A program made the position numbers and the translations under genes. Shown here one piece after another: positions 37,860-46,360 of a DNA stretch of 64,000 bases (the first letter of the stretch is position 1; each line of letters begins with the position of its first letter). The stretch covers positions 62,001 through 126,000 of the forward strand of contig NZ_JAGWCB010000007.1 of NCBI RefSeq assembly GCF_020387415.1. Direction: 5' to 3'. Origin of the DNA: Ideonella benzenivorans (GTDB lineage: Bacteria; Pseudomonadota; Gammaproteobacteria; Burkholderiales; Burkholderiaceae_C). The notes under the pieces were generated by a model. The model worked only from the letters and a program-made list of their open reading frames with translations, was not told the origin of the DNA and did not search any database.

Positions 37860-38816
37860 ATGCCCATCACCCTGATCCGTTACACCCTGGATGACGCGCC
37901 CGACTGGGGCGTGCAGTTTGGCCCCCGCATCGCCCCCCTGGGCGTGGGCGGGCTCGGCACCGGCGAGCTGCTGTCCCGCCACTGGGAGCGCATCCACGCC
38001 CTGCGCCCCGAGCAGGCCACGCTTGATCGCAACCACGTGCGCCTGCTGGCACCGGTCACCCCCGACCAGCAGTTCCTCTGCCAGGGCGTGAACTACCGCA
38101 GCCATGTGCAGGAGTCCGGCCTGAAGCTGGCCGACTTTCCCTTCAACACGCTGTTCACCAAGGCGCCCTCGTGCATCACGGCGGCCGATGCGCCGGTGCA
38201 GCGGCCCGCGCATGTGCGCCTGCTGGACTACGAGATCGAGCTGGGCCTGGTGCTGCGCCGCGACCTGCCGGCCGGCACTGTGGTGGACCCGGAGCGGCTG
38301 GACCCCTGGCTGGCCGGCGTCACCATCGTCAACGACCTCTCGGCCCGCGATGTGCAGCTGCCCCAGGGCCAGTTCTACAAAGGCAAGAGCTACCGCGGCT
38401 TCGGGCCCGTGGGGCCAGGCCTGCTGTTGCTGAGCCCGGCGGAGTGGCGGCGCTGGCCCGAGCTGCACATGCGGCTGTCGGTCAACGGCCAGCCCCGCCA
38501 GGACGCCTACTGCCGCGAGATGATCCACGCTCCCGCCACCACGCTGACCGAGCTGGCCGCCCTGCAGGACCTGCGGGCCGGCGATCTGATCGCGACCGGC
38601 ACCCCGGCGGGCTGCGCGGCGCGCGCCCCGGGCCGGCTGACGATGTTCCTGCTGCGGCACCTGGTGAGCGAATCCACCAAGTGGCGCCTGTTCATCGGCA
38701 AGGGCCAGTCCAACCCGGCCTATCTGCGTCCCGGAGACCGGCTGCAGCTGTCGATCCGCACCGACGATGGCGCCATTGATCTGGGCGAGCAGACCACCCT
38801 CATCACCGGCTGCTGA
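37860..38816 (+). CDS. FAH-family C-C hydrolase or hydratase
   Basis: A 318-residue member of the fumarylacetoacetate hydrolase superfamily. Metal ligands are in DYEIELGLVLR (two Glu) and VNDLSARDVQ (Asp), with QFYKGKSYRGFGPVGP and GDLIATGTPAGCA as further signatures. In meta pathways these enzymes cleave or hydrate the ring-opened dienoate. Its place directly after the extradiol dioxygenase supports that role. It does not closely resemble the fumarylacetoacetase at 9-10 kb, which has the longer FAA N-terminus. Confidence 0.85.
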   Translation: MPITLIRYTLDDAPDWGVQFGPRIAPLGVGGLGTGELLSRHWERIHALRPEQATLDRNHVRLLAPVTPDQQFLCQGVNYRSHVQESGLKLADFPFNTLFTKAPSCITAADAPVQRPAHVRLLDYEIELGLVLRRDLPAGTVVDPERLDPWLAGVTIVNDLSARDVQLPQGQFYKGKSYRGFGPVGPGLLLLSPAEWRRWPELHMRLSVNGQPRQDAYCREMIHAPATTLTELAALQDLRAGDLIATGTPAGCAARAPGRLTMFLLRHLVSESTKWRLFIGKGQSNPAYLRPGDRLQLSIRTDDGAIDLGEQTTLITGC

Positions 38817-38837
38817 GCGGGCCACCAAGGAGACACC

Positions 38838-40517
38838 ATGAGCACCCCCAACCCGGATCTGCGCTGGACGCAGGACAGTGAGCGCATCGAGGCCGACGTC
38901 GTCGTCGTGGGCCTTGGGCCGGTGGGCGCCGCGCTGAGCGTCCTGCTGGGCCGCTACGGCCTGCGCGTGCTGGCCATCGACAAGGCCACCGAGATCTTCA
39001 CCAAGCCGCGCGCCATCGCGCTGGACAACGAGGCCCTGCGCATCCTGCAGATGGTGGGCGTGCGCGATGGCGAGTTCGCCACCGTCGCCATCCCGCAGGT
39101 GCAGTACCACTCGCCCTTGTTCGGCCGCTTCGCGCGCATCGGCACCGCCGGCATCATCGACGGCCACCCGATGCTGGTGACCTTCTACCAGCCCGAGCTG
39201 GAGGCGCTGCTGCGCCGCAAGCTCAGCGAATGCGCCAGCGTGCAGATGCGCCTGGGCACCGAGCTGCAGATGCTGCACGACGATGGCGAGCATGTGCACG
39301 TGCGGCTGCGCGATGCCGATGGCTCGCCCAGGCAGGCGCGGGCCCGCTTCGTGGTGGGCTGCGATGGTGCCAGCTCGCTGGTGCGCCGTCTGCTGGGCCT
39401 GGAGTTCGAAGGCCAGACCTTTGCCCAGGACTGGCTGATCGTCGATGCCCTGGACGTGCCCCAGCCGATCGACCACATCGAGTTCCTCTGCGATCCGCGG
39501 CGGCCCACGCCGCACATGGTGGCCCCCGGTGGCCGCCAGCGCTGGGAGTTCATGCTGCACCCGGGCGAGGACGCACAGGCCTTCGAGCGGCCCGAGGCCG
39601 TGCGGCGACTGCTGGCGCCGTGGTGCGACGCGGACCGCATCCACATCGAGCGCACGGCCGTCTACCGCTTCCATGCCCGCGAGGTCCGCGCCTTCTCCAA
39701 GGGCCGCTGCTTCCTGGCCGGTGACGCGGCGCATGTGACGCCGCCCTTTGCCGGGCAGGGCCTGGTGGCCGGCCTGCGCGACGTGGCCAACCTGGGCTGG
39801 AAGCTGGCCTGGGTGGTGCGGGGGCAGGCCGATGCCCGCATCCTGGACAGCTATGACCAGGAGCGCCGGCCCCATGCGCGAAAGATCATCAACCTGGCCC
39901 GCTTCCTGGGCTCGCTGGTGATGCCGCGCAACCGCGGGGTGGCCTTTGTGCTGCACGGCCTGATCCGCGCGGCACGGCTGCTGCCCCGGGGCCGGGCGCT
40001 GTTCGACGACCTCAAGCTCAAGCCCGAGAACACCTTCGACCAGGGTCTCTTCTGGCGCCACCGGCGGCAGGAACGGCTGCGCGCCGGCTCGTCGTTGCCG
40101 CAGGCCTGGGTGCGGCCGGCCGGGGGCGCGCCCATGCTCAGCGACGACGCCTTCGGGCCGCACTGGGCGCTGGTGGGCGTGGGGGTGGACCCTGCGGCCC
40201 ACTTGCGCGCCGACCAGCTGCACCACTGGCGGGCGGCGGGCGGCAAGGTCTGGCAGTGGTGCCAGCGTGCGCAGGCCCAGCACCTGGCCAGCGCCGACCG
40301 CCGGCTGGAGGCGCTGGATGAGACGCTGCTGCCGCGCCGTGCGCCACTCGGCTGGGTGTTCATCGTCCGCCCGGACCGCTGCGTGATGGCCGAGGGCCCG
40401 GTGGAGGAGGTCGAATTCCTGCTGGACCAGGCGCTGCAGCGCCTGGGCGTGGGCGGGCCGACACCCAAGGCCACCGTGCCGGCCGTGCCGCGCTGGAGTG
40501 CCGCCGATGCGGCGTGA
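38838..40517 (+). CDS. MhpA-like FAD aromatic hydroxylase
   Basis: A 559-residue class A flavoprotein monooxygenase. The N-terminal Rossmann motif VVVVGLGPVGAALSVLLGRYG, the DG motif (RFVVGCDGASSLVRRLLG) and the GD motif (FLAGDAAHVTPPFAGQGLVAG) are all intact. The closest known type is MhpA, which hydroxylates 3-hydroxyphenylpropionate; resorcinol- and alkylphenol-hydroxylases share this architecture. A GGAGAC site precedes the ATG. It would make the ortho-diol cleaved by the dioxygenase two genes upstream. Confidence 0.88.
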   Translation: MSTPNPDLRWTQDSERIEADVVVVGLGPVGAALSVLLGRYGLRVLAIDKATEIFTKPRAIALDNEALRILQMVGVRDGEFATVAIPQVQYHSPLFGRFARIGTAGIIDGHPMLVTFYQPELEALLRRKLSECASVQMRLGTELQMLHDDGEHVHVRLRDADGSPRQARARFVVGCDGASSLVRRLLGLEFEGQTFAQDWLIVDALDVPQPIDHIEFLCDPRRPTPHMVAPGGRQRWEFMLHPGEDAQAFERPEAVRRLLAPWCDADRIHIERTAVYRFHAREVRAFSKGRCFLAGDAAHVTPPFAGQGLVAGLRDVANLGWKLAWVVRGQADARILDSYDQERRPHARKIINLARFLGSLVMPRNRGVAFVLHGLIRAARLLPRGRALFDDLKLKPENTFDQGLFWRHRRQERLRAGSSLPQAWVRPAGGAPMLSDDAFGPHWALVGVGVDPAAHLRADQLHHWRAAGGKVWQWCQRAQAQHLASADRRLEALDETLLPRRAPLGWVFIVRPDRCVMAEGPVEEVEFLLDQALQRLGVGGPTPKATVPAVPRWSAADAA

Positions 40518-41538
40518 GCTGTGCTGCCTGGCCCCGGCCTCGCCCCCGCGGCTGCAGCTGCAGCTGCGCCAGGGGCCGGTGCCCGAGCCTCGGCGAGGCG
40601 AGGTGCGGCTGCGGGTGGAGGCCAGCGCGGTCAACCCGATCGACCTCAAGCGGGCCGCGGGCCACGGGCAGCGCCTGCTGGGGCTCAAGGGGGCCGGGCG
40701 CTTCCCGCTCATCCTGGGCAACGATGTGGCGGGGCGCATCGAGGCGGTCGGTCCGGGCGTGTCGGCCTGGGCGCCGGACCAGCGCGTTTTCGGCCTGCTG
40801 CCCACCGGGCGCCGCGGGGGCGCCCATGCCTCCCAGGTGGTGGTGCCGCAGCAGCTGTTGCAAGCCGCCCCGGAGGCGGCGGACGCCGCGGCCCTGGCCG
40901 TGCTGCCCTACAGCTTCACCACCGTGTGGCTGGCCGTGGCCGCCACGGGCCTGAGCCCGGACCGGGCGGCCGGCCGGCGTGTGCTGGTGCATGGTGCGGC
41001 CGGCGGCCTGGGGCGCCTGGCCTTGCCGTGGCTGGCCGGCTGGGGTTGTCAGATTACCGCCGTCTGCGCCACCGGCACCACCGAGGCCTGCCGGGCCCTG
41101 GGCGCACAGCAAGCGGTCGAGCGTGGGCCCGGGGTGCTGGCGTCACTGTCTGATGACTTCGACGTGGTGCTGAACTTCGCCAGTTGGGACGACGAGCCGG
41201 AACTGGCCGCCCACCTGGGCCCGCAGGCCCTGGGCCACGCGACGACCGTGCAGCCCTTGCTGGGCCACTTCGACCGCCTGGGCTGGTGGCGCGGCGCGTT
41301 GGCCTGCCGGCGTGACTGGCGGGCGATGCGCGCCGCCGTCGCCCGGCGCAGCCCGGCCGCGCGCTACGCCTGGACGGTGTTCCGGCCCGAACCGGCCGCC
41401 CTGGACGCCCTGGCCGCGGGCCTGCGCACCGGGCGGCTGGGCCTGCCGGTGGGCCTGGCCGTGCCCCTGGACCACGCCGAGCAGGCCTTTGCCCATGTGG
41501 CCGCCGGCCGGCTGGGCCGGGCTGTGCTGCTGCCCTGA
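40507..41538 (+). CDS. MDR-superfamily NAD(P)H oxidoreductase
   Basis: A 343-residue medium-chain dehydrogenase/reductase of the zinc-independent quinone oxidoreductase group. It has the GroES-like N-terminus (ASAVNPIDLKRAAGHG, GNDVAGRIEAVGPGV) and Rossmann motif VLVHGAAGGLGRLALPW. Zinc-binding cysteines are lacking. The start at the ATG overlaps the hydroxylase end by 11 bp, so the genes are translationally coupled. In the module it might reduce an unsaturated side chain or ketone; the substrate is not evident. Confidence 0.85.
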   Translation: MRRELCCLAPASPPRLQLQLRQGPVPEPRRGEVRLRVEASAVNPIDLKRAAGHGQRLLGLKGAGRFPLILGNDVAGRIEAVGPGVSAWAPDQRVFGLLPTGRRGGAHASQVVVPQQLLQAAPEAADAAALAVLPYSFTTVWLAVAATGLSPDRAAGRRVLVHGAAGGLGRLALPWLAGWGCQITAVCATGTTEACRALGAQQAVERGPGVLASLSDDFDVVLNFASWDDEPELAAHLGPQALGHATTVQPLLGHFDRLGWWRGALACRRDWRAMRAAVARRSPAARYAWTVFRPEPAALDALAAGLRTGRLGLPVGLAVPLDHAEQAFAHVAAGRLGRAVLLP

Positions 41539-41570
41539 ATTCCATCGCCATCCCGACAAGGAACCACCCC

Positions 41571-43466
41571 ATGCAAGGCATTGCCACCCTGGCCGATGTG
41601 AGGACCCTGGAAGAGGGCGCCCACGATCTGCCCCCCAGCACCTACGCCATGATCGGCCGCGCCGTCGCGGCCCATCCCCGGGCGCCGGCCCTGTCCTTCT
41701 TCGCCCGTGTGCAGGACCACGCGCAGCCCCTGACCTGGGACTACGCCAGCCTGTGGCATGGCATCCACGCCACGGCCAACTTCTTCCACAGCCTGGGCGT
41801 CGGCAAGGACGATGTCATCGCCTTCGCGCTGCCCAACCTGCCACAGACCCATCTGGTGATCTGGGGCGGCCAGGCGGCGGGCATCGTCTTCGCCATCAAC
41901 CCGCTGCTGGAGCCCGCCACCATCGCCGAGCTGCTGAAGGCCGGCGGGGCCAAGGTGCTGGTCACGCTGGCACCCCTGCCCGGTGCCGACCTGTGGCCCC
42001 GGCTGCAGGCGGTCCTGGCCGAGGTGCCAACCCTGCAGCACGTGGTGCTGGTGGATCCGCGCCCGCAGGCCGGCCTGGCGGCGACGCCGCCGAATGCCGC
42101 GCCGGACGGTGAGGGCCGTATCACCGTGCACGACTTCGCCACCGGGGTGGCCGCCCAGCCGGGGGACCGGCTGCTGAGCCAGCGCGTCATCGCGCCGCAG
42201 GACCTGTCCTCCTTCTTCTGCACCGGCGGCACGACGGGCTCACCCAAGATCGCCATGCGCACGCACGCCAACGAGGTGGCCAACGCCTGGAGCGTGGGGC
42301 AGGGCATCGGCGAGGGCATCGGCCCGGGCAAGACCCTGTTCTGCGGCCTGCCGATGTTCCACGTCAACGCGGTGCTGATCACCGGCCTGCTGCCCTTCTC
42401 CCGTGGGGCCCATGTGCTGCTGGGCACGCCGCAGGGCTGGCGCGGCGAGGGCGTGATCGCCCGCTTCTGGGAGATCGTCGCGCAGCACCGGGTCCACTTC
42501 TTCAGCGGCGTGCCCACGGTCTATGCCGCCTTGCTGCAGCAGCCCGTGGACGGGCATGACCTGAGTTCGCTGGAATACGGCCTGTGTGGCGCGGCGCCCA
42601 TGCCCCAGGAGCTGATCCGCGGCGTGCAGGCCCGTTGCGGGCTGAAGATCCTGGAGGGCTACGGCCTCACCGAGGGCACCTGCGTCAGCACCGTCAACCC
42701 ACCGCGGGGCGAGCCGCGGCCGGGGTCCATCGGCCTGCGCGTACCGCTGCAGGAGATGAAGGCAGTGCGGCTGGATGAGGCGGGGCGCTACCTGGGGGAT
42801 TGCGGGCCCGGCGAGGTCGGGCTTCTGCTGATCCGTGGCCCCAATGTGTTTCGCGGCTACATGGTGGCCGAGCACAACGAGGGCCTGTGGATCCAGGCGG
42901 GCGAGGGCCCGCCCTGGCTCAACACCGGCGACCTGGGGCGTTGCGACGCGGACGGCTATTTCTACCTGACCGGTCGCAAGAAGGAGCTGATCATCCGCGG
43001 CGGCCACAACATCGACCCGGCCGTCATCGAGGAGCCGCTGCACCAGCATGCCGCGGTGCAGCTGGCCGCCGCCATCGGCCGACCCGATGCCCATGCGGGC
43101 GAGCTGCCGGTGGCCTATGTGCAACTCCGGCCGGGCGCGCAGGCGCAGGAGGACGAACTGCTGGACTTCGTGCGCGAGCGCATCGGCGAGCGGGCAGCCG
43201 TGCCCAAAGCCATCCGCATCGTGGCGGAGATGCCGCTGACCGGGGTGGGCAAGATCTTCAAGCCCGCGCTGAAGCTGCGCGAAACGGAAGACGCCTTGCG
43301 CGAGGCGCTGCAGGCGGCGGGCATCTGTGCGCTGGGTGTGCAGGCCCGCCAGGACCCTGCACGCGGGATGTGTGCCGAGGTGAGTCTGGCCCCGGGGACC
43401 GACCCTGCCGTGGCCCGGGCCGTGCTGGGGCGGTTTCCGCAGGCCATTGATTTCATTCAACCATGA
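41571..43466 (+). CDS. AMP-forming acyl-CoA synthetase
   Basis: A 631-residue adenylate-forming ligase. Core motifs are FFCTGGTTGSPKIAMRTH (P-loop), LEGYGLTEGT, LNTGDLGRCDADGYFYLTGR and the C-terminal catalytic lysine region TGVGKIFKPALK. It forms an acyl- or aryl-CoA from a free acid. As last gene of the TetR-controlled module it most likely activates the acid released by ring cleavage, or the side chain, for beta-oxidation. About 60 residues past the catalytic lysine are longer than usual. The stop codon lies at the edge of a strong terminator. Confidence 0.9.
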   Translation: MQGIATLADVRTLEEGAHDLPPSTYAMIGRAVAAHPRAPALSFFARVQDHAQPLTWDYASLWHGIHATANFFHSLGVGKDDVIAFALPNLPQTHLVIWGGQAAGIVFAINPLLEPATIAELLKAGGAKVLVTLAPLPGADLWPRLQAVLAEVPTLQHVVLVDPRPQAGLAATPPNAAPDGEGRITVHDFATGVAAQPGDRLLSQRVIAPQDLSSFFCTGGTTGSPKIAMRTHANEVANAWSVGQGIGEGIGPGKTLFCGLPMFHVNAVLITGLLPFSRGAHVLLGTPQGWRGEGVIARFWEIVAQHRVHFFSGVPTVYAALLQQPVDGHDLSSLEYGLCGAAPMPQELIRGVQARCGLKILEGYGLTEGTCVSTVNPPRGEPRPGSIGLRVPLQEMKAVRLDEAGRYLGDCGPGEVGLLLIRGPNVFRGYMVAEHNEGLWIQAGEGPPWLNTGDLGRCDADGYFYLTGRKKELIIRGGHNIDPAVIEEPLHQHAAVQLAAAIGRPDAHAGELPVAYVQLRPGAQAQEDELLDFVRERIGERAAVPKAIRIVAEMPLTGVGKIFKPALKLRETEDALREALQAAGICALGVQARQDPARGMCAEVSLAPGTDPAVARAVLGRFPQAIDFIQP

Positions 43467-43496
43467 AAAAAAGGAACGCCGAGGCGTTCCTTTTTT
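43465..43496 (+). terminator. Rho-independent terminator after the aromatic module
   Basis: A GGAACGCC/GGCGTTCC stem with a two-base GA loop is flanked by an A run on the left and TTTTTT on the right. It begins within the synthetase stop codon. The symmetric A/T runs let it act on both strands, so it also closes the convergent HiPIP gene. Confidence 0.93.
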
Positions 43497-43534
43497 GGCT
43501 CCGCGGGGCCGAAGCGGCCCGCGAGAGACAGCGA

Positions 43535-43840
43535 TCAGGCCTTCTTGGCCCAGGCGCTGCACCAGCCCTTGCCGGCCACGGTCTTGCCACCGAACAGGCT
43601 GCAGGGGCCGGCGGCGTCGGCGGGCTTGCCTTGGAACAGCGCGCAGCCGTTGCACTTTTGGCTGGCTTGGTGCTGCGGGTACTTCTTGGCGTCGGCCTTG
43701 GCCGTGTCGGCCACATAGCCCAGGCTGACGGCTTGCGGATCCTTCTCGTCGAGCTTGGCTTGCGCCATGGCGCGGGCGGCGGTCAGGCCGGTACCGACGG
43801 CGGCAACGGTCATCATGAAGACGCGACGATTGGTGGACAT
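43535..43840 (-). CDS. High-potential iron-sulfur protein (HiPIP)
   Basis: A 101-residue periplasmic electron carrier. A twin-arginine signal (STNRRVFMMTVAAVGTG, cleavage near AMA-QA) matches export with a preassembled cluster. The mature part carries four cysteines for a 4Fe-4S cubane in KCNGCALFQGK, GPCSLFGGK and GWCSAW, the HiPIP pattern, plus the aromatic YVADTAKADAKKYPQH segment. HiPIPs donate electrons to reaction centres or terminal oxidases. GGAGAATCC precedes the ATG; 27 upstream in-frame codons were discarded. Confidence 0.93.
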   Translation of the reverse strand: MSTNRRVFMMTVAAVGTGLTAARAMAQAKLDEKDPQAVSLGYVADTAKADAKKYPQHQASQKCNGCALFQGKPADAAGPCSLFGGKTVAGKGWCSAWAKKA

Positions 43841-44063
43841 GGATTCTCCGTGAGTGAGATGGACAGGCGCTCTAGGCATCGGCAAACCCGCCTGTCGTGA
43901 GGGTTCACCAATCACACACAAGACTTTCCGCAGCTAGGCTGCTTTGAAAGCCCTCGTCATATACCCATGACGATTTTGTCTGATCTTACGATGCCTGAAC
44001 GCCGATGAATTTGATTTGGATGACTTGACGCCGGGTAAGTCAGGGTTTTCGATCGGGTATTTA

Positions 44064-44082
44064 ATTAATGCGAATCATTATC
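44064..44082. promoter_or_regulatory. Fur-box-like site
   Basis: A 19-bp stretch ending CGAATCATTATC matches the classical Fur box at 15 of 19 positions, within an AT-rich island. It lies 223 bp upstream of the HiPIP start and 44 bp beyond the end of the small conserved gene read in the same direction. HiPIP is the only gene it could obviously control. Confidence 0.5.
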
Positions 44083-44126
44083 AATTCGATACCGATCCCG
44101 AATATCCCAGCCTCTGGCGGCGTGAT

Positions 44127-44507
44127 TCAGTCCTCGCTGGGCGGAAAGGCCTCGCGCAGGGCTTCGCAAAAGGCGGGGCCGCCGCTCAAGGTCAGGGCCA
44201 GCGTGTGGCGCACGCCCTGGGTGTCGCTGGCCTGGCTGCTGAACTGCCGGCGCGCCGTGTCGTAGCGCAGGCCTTCGTCGGCCGACCATTCCCGGCTGGC
44301 ACTCAGCTCGAACTGCCATTCGTTGCCGTCTTCCAGCGGGCCGGGGCCGTTGGGAAAGCTGTCCAGCGCCCAGTTCAGCACCTGCGCGGTTTCGGCTTGC
44401 AGGGCCAGCCAGTGGGGGGAGCCGACCGACGCCATGGCATCGAAGACGCCGTGGCCGTCGGTGTCCTCGCTGAAGTCGAAGTCGAGAAATTGCAGCAGAG
44501 GTGACAT
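44127..44507 (-). CDS. Hypothetical protein, 126 residues
   Basis: An acidic protein starting MSPLLQFLDFDFSEDTDGHG, with ASVGSPHWLALQAETAQVLN in the middle and a C-terminal half that looks like beta strands. No signal peptide, membrane helix or catalytic motif is visible. I do not recognise a named family. The start is 64 bp from the divergent RlmN-like gene. Good codon-level coding character on this strand and the plausible ATG support a real gene, but no clear ribosome-binding site is present. Confidence 0.65.
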   Translation of the reverse strand: MSPLLQFLDFDFSEDTDGHGVFDAMASVGSPHWLALQAETAQVLNWALDSFPNGPGPLEDGNEWQFELSASREWSADEGLRYDTARRQFSSQASDTQGVRHTLALTLSGGPAFCEALREAFPPSED

Positions 44508-44571
44508 GGCAGGCAGGAGGTAACCAGCGGTAAGCATACGCCTTGAGACACGGAGCGGAGACAATCTCCCC

Positions 44572-45618
44572 ATGCGCATCGCCGATCTTCGCCAACGTCT
44601 GCAGGCCCTGGGGGCCCTGCCGGTCCACCAGGACCGGGTGCTGCGCCATTGGGTGCAGGCCAAGCCCATGGAGGCCAGCCGGCGCAAGATCGAGCACTTT
44701 CTTCCGCAGGCCGTGCGCGAGGACCTGCCGGCGCTGATGGCCACGCTGGACGGGCTGGTGCGCCTGCAGTCCGAGCATCCGGCCGAGGATGGCGCGGCCC
44801 GCCTGCTGGTGGCCTTGCAGGACGGTCAGACGGTGGAGAGCGTGCTGCTGCCGCGCGACGGCCTGTGCGTGTCCACCCAGGTGGGCTGTGCGGTGGGCTG
44901 CCGCTTTTGCATGACCGGGCGCGATGGCCTGTTGCGCCAGGTGGGCAGCGCGGAGATCGTGGCCCAGGTGGCGCTGGCCCGTCAGCGCCGGGCCGTCAAG
45001 AAGGTGGTGTTCATGGGCATGGGCGAGCCGGCCCACAACCTGGACAACGTGCTGGAGGCCATCGAGCTGCTGGGCACGCTGGGCAACATTGGCCACAAGA
45101 ACCTGGTGTTCTCCACCGTGGGGGACGAGCGCGTGTTCGAGCGGTTGCCGCAGGGCCGGGTCAAGCCGGCCCTGGCCTTGTCGCTGCACACCACGCGGGC
45201 GGACCTGCGCGCCGAGCTGTTGCCACGCGCGCCGCGCATTTCGCCGGCCGAGCTGATGGCGCGCGCCGAGGCCTATGCCCGCGCCACGGGCTACCCGCTG
45301 CAGGTGCAGTGGACGCTGATCGAGGGCGTGAACGACAGCCAGGCCGAGATGGACGCGCTGGTGGCCTTGTTCCAGGGCCGTTACGCGATGCTCAACATGA
45401 TCCCGTACAACGCGGTGCCCGATCTGCCCTACCAGCGGCCGGCCTGGGAGAAGGCGGCCGCGCTGGCGCGCCATCTGCACCGCCGGGGCGTGCTGACCAA
45501 GCTGCGTCATTCGGCCGGGCAGGACGTGGACGGTGGTTGCGGGCAGTTGCGCGCGCGCCAGGCTGCCGTGACCGAGGCGCCGGTGACGCTGCGGCCGCGG
45601 GCCGTGGCGTCTTCCTGA
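44572..45618 (+). CDS. RlmN/Cfr-family radical SAM RNA methyltransferase, divergent
   Basis: A 348-residue radical SAM enzyme. The 4Fe-4S motif is C106-x3-C110-x2-C113 (GCAVGCRFCMTG), followed by VVFMGMGEPAHNLDNVLEAI; the methyl-carrying cysteine is in QDVDGGCGQL near the C-terminus. The family methylates A2503 of 23S rRNA at C2 (RlmN) or C8 (Cfr). Several normally conserved stretches differ: GEPAHN for the usual GEPLxN, and STVGDERVFERL. The N-terminus is also shorter than standard RlmN. It may be an additional paralogue rather than the housekeeping copy. Confidence 0.85.
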   Translation: MRIADLRQRLQALGALPVHQDRVLRHWVQAKPMEASRRKIEHFLPQAVREDLPALMATLDGLVRLQSEHPAEDGAARLLVALQDGQTVESVLLPRDGLCVSTQVGCAVGCRFCMTGRDGLLRQVGSAEIVAQVALARQRRAVKKVVFMGMGEPAHNLDNVLEAIELLGTLGNIGHKNLVFSTVGDERVFERLPQGRVKPALALSLHTTRADLRAELLPRAPRISPAELMARAEAYARATGYPLQVQWTLIEGVNDSQAEMDALVALFQGRYAMLNMIPYNAVPDLPYQRPAWEKAAALARHLHRRGVLTKLRHSAGQDVDGGCGQLRARQAAVTEAPVTLRPRAVASS

Positions 45619-45627
45619 GCCCCCGCT

Positions 45628-46074
45628 TTACTTCCAGCCCAGGTGCTGGCGCAGTTGGGCGGCGCTGGTGTTGATCGGTTGGTCCAGCACGCTGGGCAGG
45701 GTCAGCACCGCATCGGCCTGCGGGCGCAGCGGCTGGGCGCCCAGCACCGCCGCATGGCGGATGGCCCAGCCGGCCTGCCGCAGCGCCGCCAGGTAGGTCA
45801 GGGCGTCCGGCCAGGCTTCGGGGTCGTTCGGGTGCGGGCCGGGCCAGAGCGAGAACAGCACGTGCTGGCAGCGGCTGCGGGCCACTTCCTCCTGGAAGGC
45901 GGCCACCGTGGTGCGGCTCTCCTGCAGCGCGGAGGCGCGGGCGTAGAGCTTGAACTTCTGGCCCTGCACGGTCTCCATATCGCGCACGCTGCGGTTGAAG
46001 CAGCCACTCAGGCAGCGCAGCAGCGTGGATTTGCGGGTGTTCGTGTTGCCGATCAGGACATGTGCTTCCACCAT
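45628..46074 (-). CDS. Hypothetical protein with P-loop-like N-terminus
   Basis: A 148-residue protein starting MVEAHVLIGNTNTRKSTLLR, in which GNTNTRKST resembles a Walker A loop but has Arg where Gly is expected before Lys. VLFSLWPGPH could hold a strand-end turn. No Walker B or other NTPase motif is clear. It lies 43 bp upstream of the oxidoreductase-like small gene on the same strand and converges on the RlmN-like gene 9 bp away. Function unknown; an ATP- or nucleotide-binding role is only suggested. Confidence 0.7.
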   Translation of the reverse strand: MVEAHVLIGNTNTRKSTLLRCLSGCFNRSVRDMETVQGQKFKLYARASALQESRTTVAAFQEEVARSRCQHVLFSLWPGPHPNDPEAWPDALTYLAALRQAGWAIRHAAVLGAQPLRPQADAVLTLPSVLDQPINTSAAQLRQHLGWK

Positions 46075-46117
46075 GGGCCGAGTGTAGCGGCCTCATCCGG
46101 TCGGCCCGGCGGCCGGT

Positions 46118-46351
46118 TCAGTCGGCCCAGCGCAGCACCGATTCGTCGCGCCAGTAGGCCAGGGCGCTGTAGTAGCCCTCCCAGACGCAGCCGATGCAGC
46201 CGCGGCCGCAGCAGGTGGTGGGTTCGTCGGGCGGGGCCGGCAGCGCGATGGCGTGCTGGCTGGCGCTGGCCTGCACCGCCGCGATCAGGGCCTGGGCCTC
46301 GGCGCGGTCGGTTGGGTTCCAGGCCAGCAGGGCCTCGTCGGGAATGCGCAT
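46118..46351 (-). CDS. Oxidoreductase-like domain protein, 77 residues
   Basis: A small protein with a cysteine motif near its C-terminus, TTCCGRGCIGCVWEGYY, typical of the oxidoreductase-like (Pfam Oxidored-like) family. Four cysteines in CC-x3-C-x2-C arrangement suggest metal or cluster binding. It lies 9 bp downstream of gshA on the same strand, so the two are probably co-transcribed. Biochemical function of the family is not established as far as I know. Confidence 0.8.
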   Translation of the reverse strand: MRIPDEALLAWNPTDRAEAQALIAAVQASASQHAIALPAPPDEPTTCCGRGCIGCVWEGYYSALAYWRDESVLRWAD

Positions 46352-46360
46352 CAGGCGCCC

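Noticed and set aside
37803-40805. A 1000-codon open frame antisense to the FAH and MhpA-like genes
   Set aside because: No domain recognisable; codon usage is the mirror of the sense genes with clear active-site motifs.
44016-44504. Plus-strand open frames starting at or near the Fur-box-like site
   Set aside because: They run antisense to the 126-residue gene, show no protein motif and lack ribosome-binding sites.
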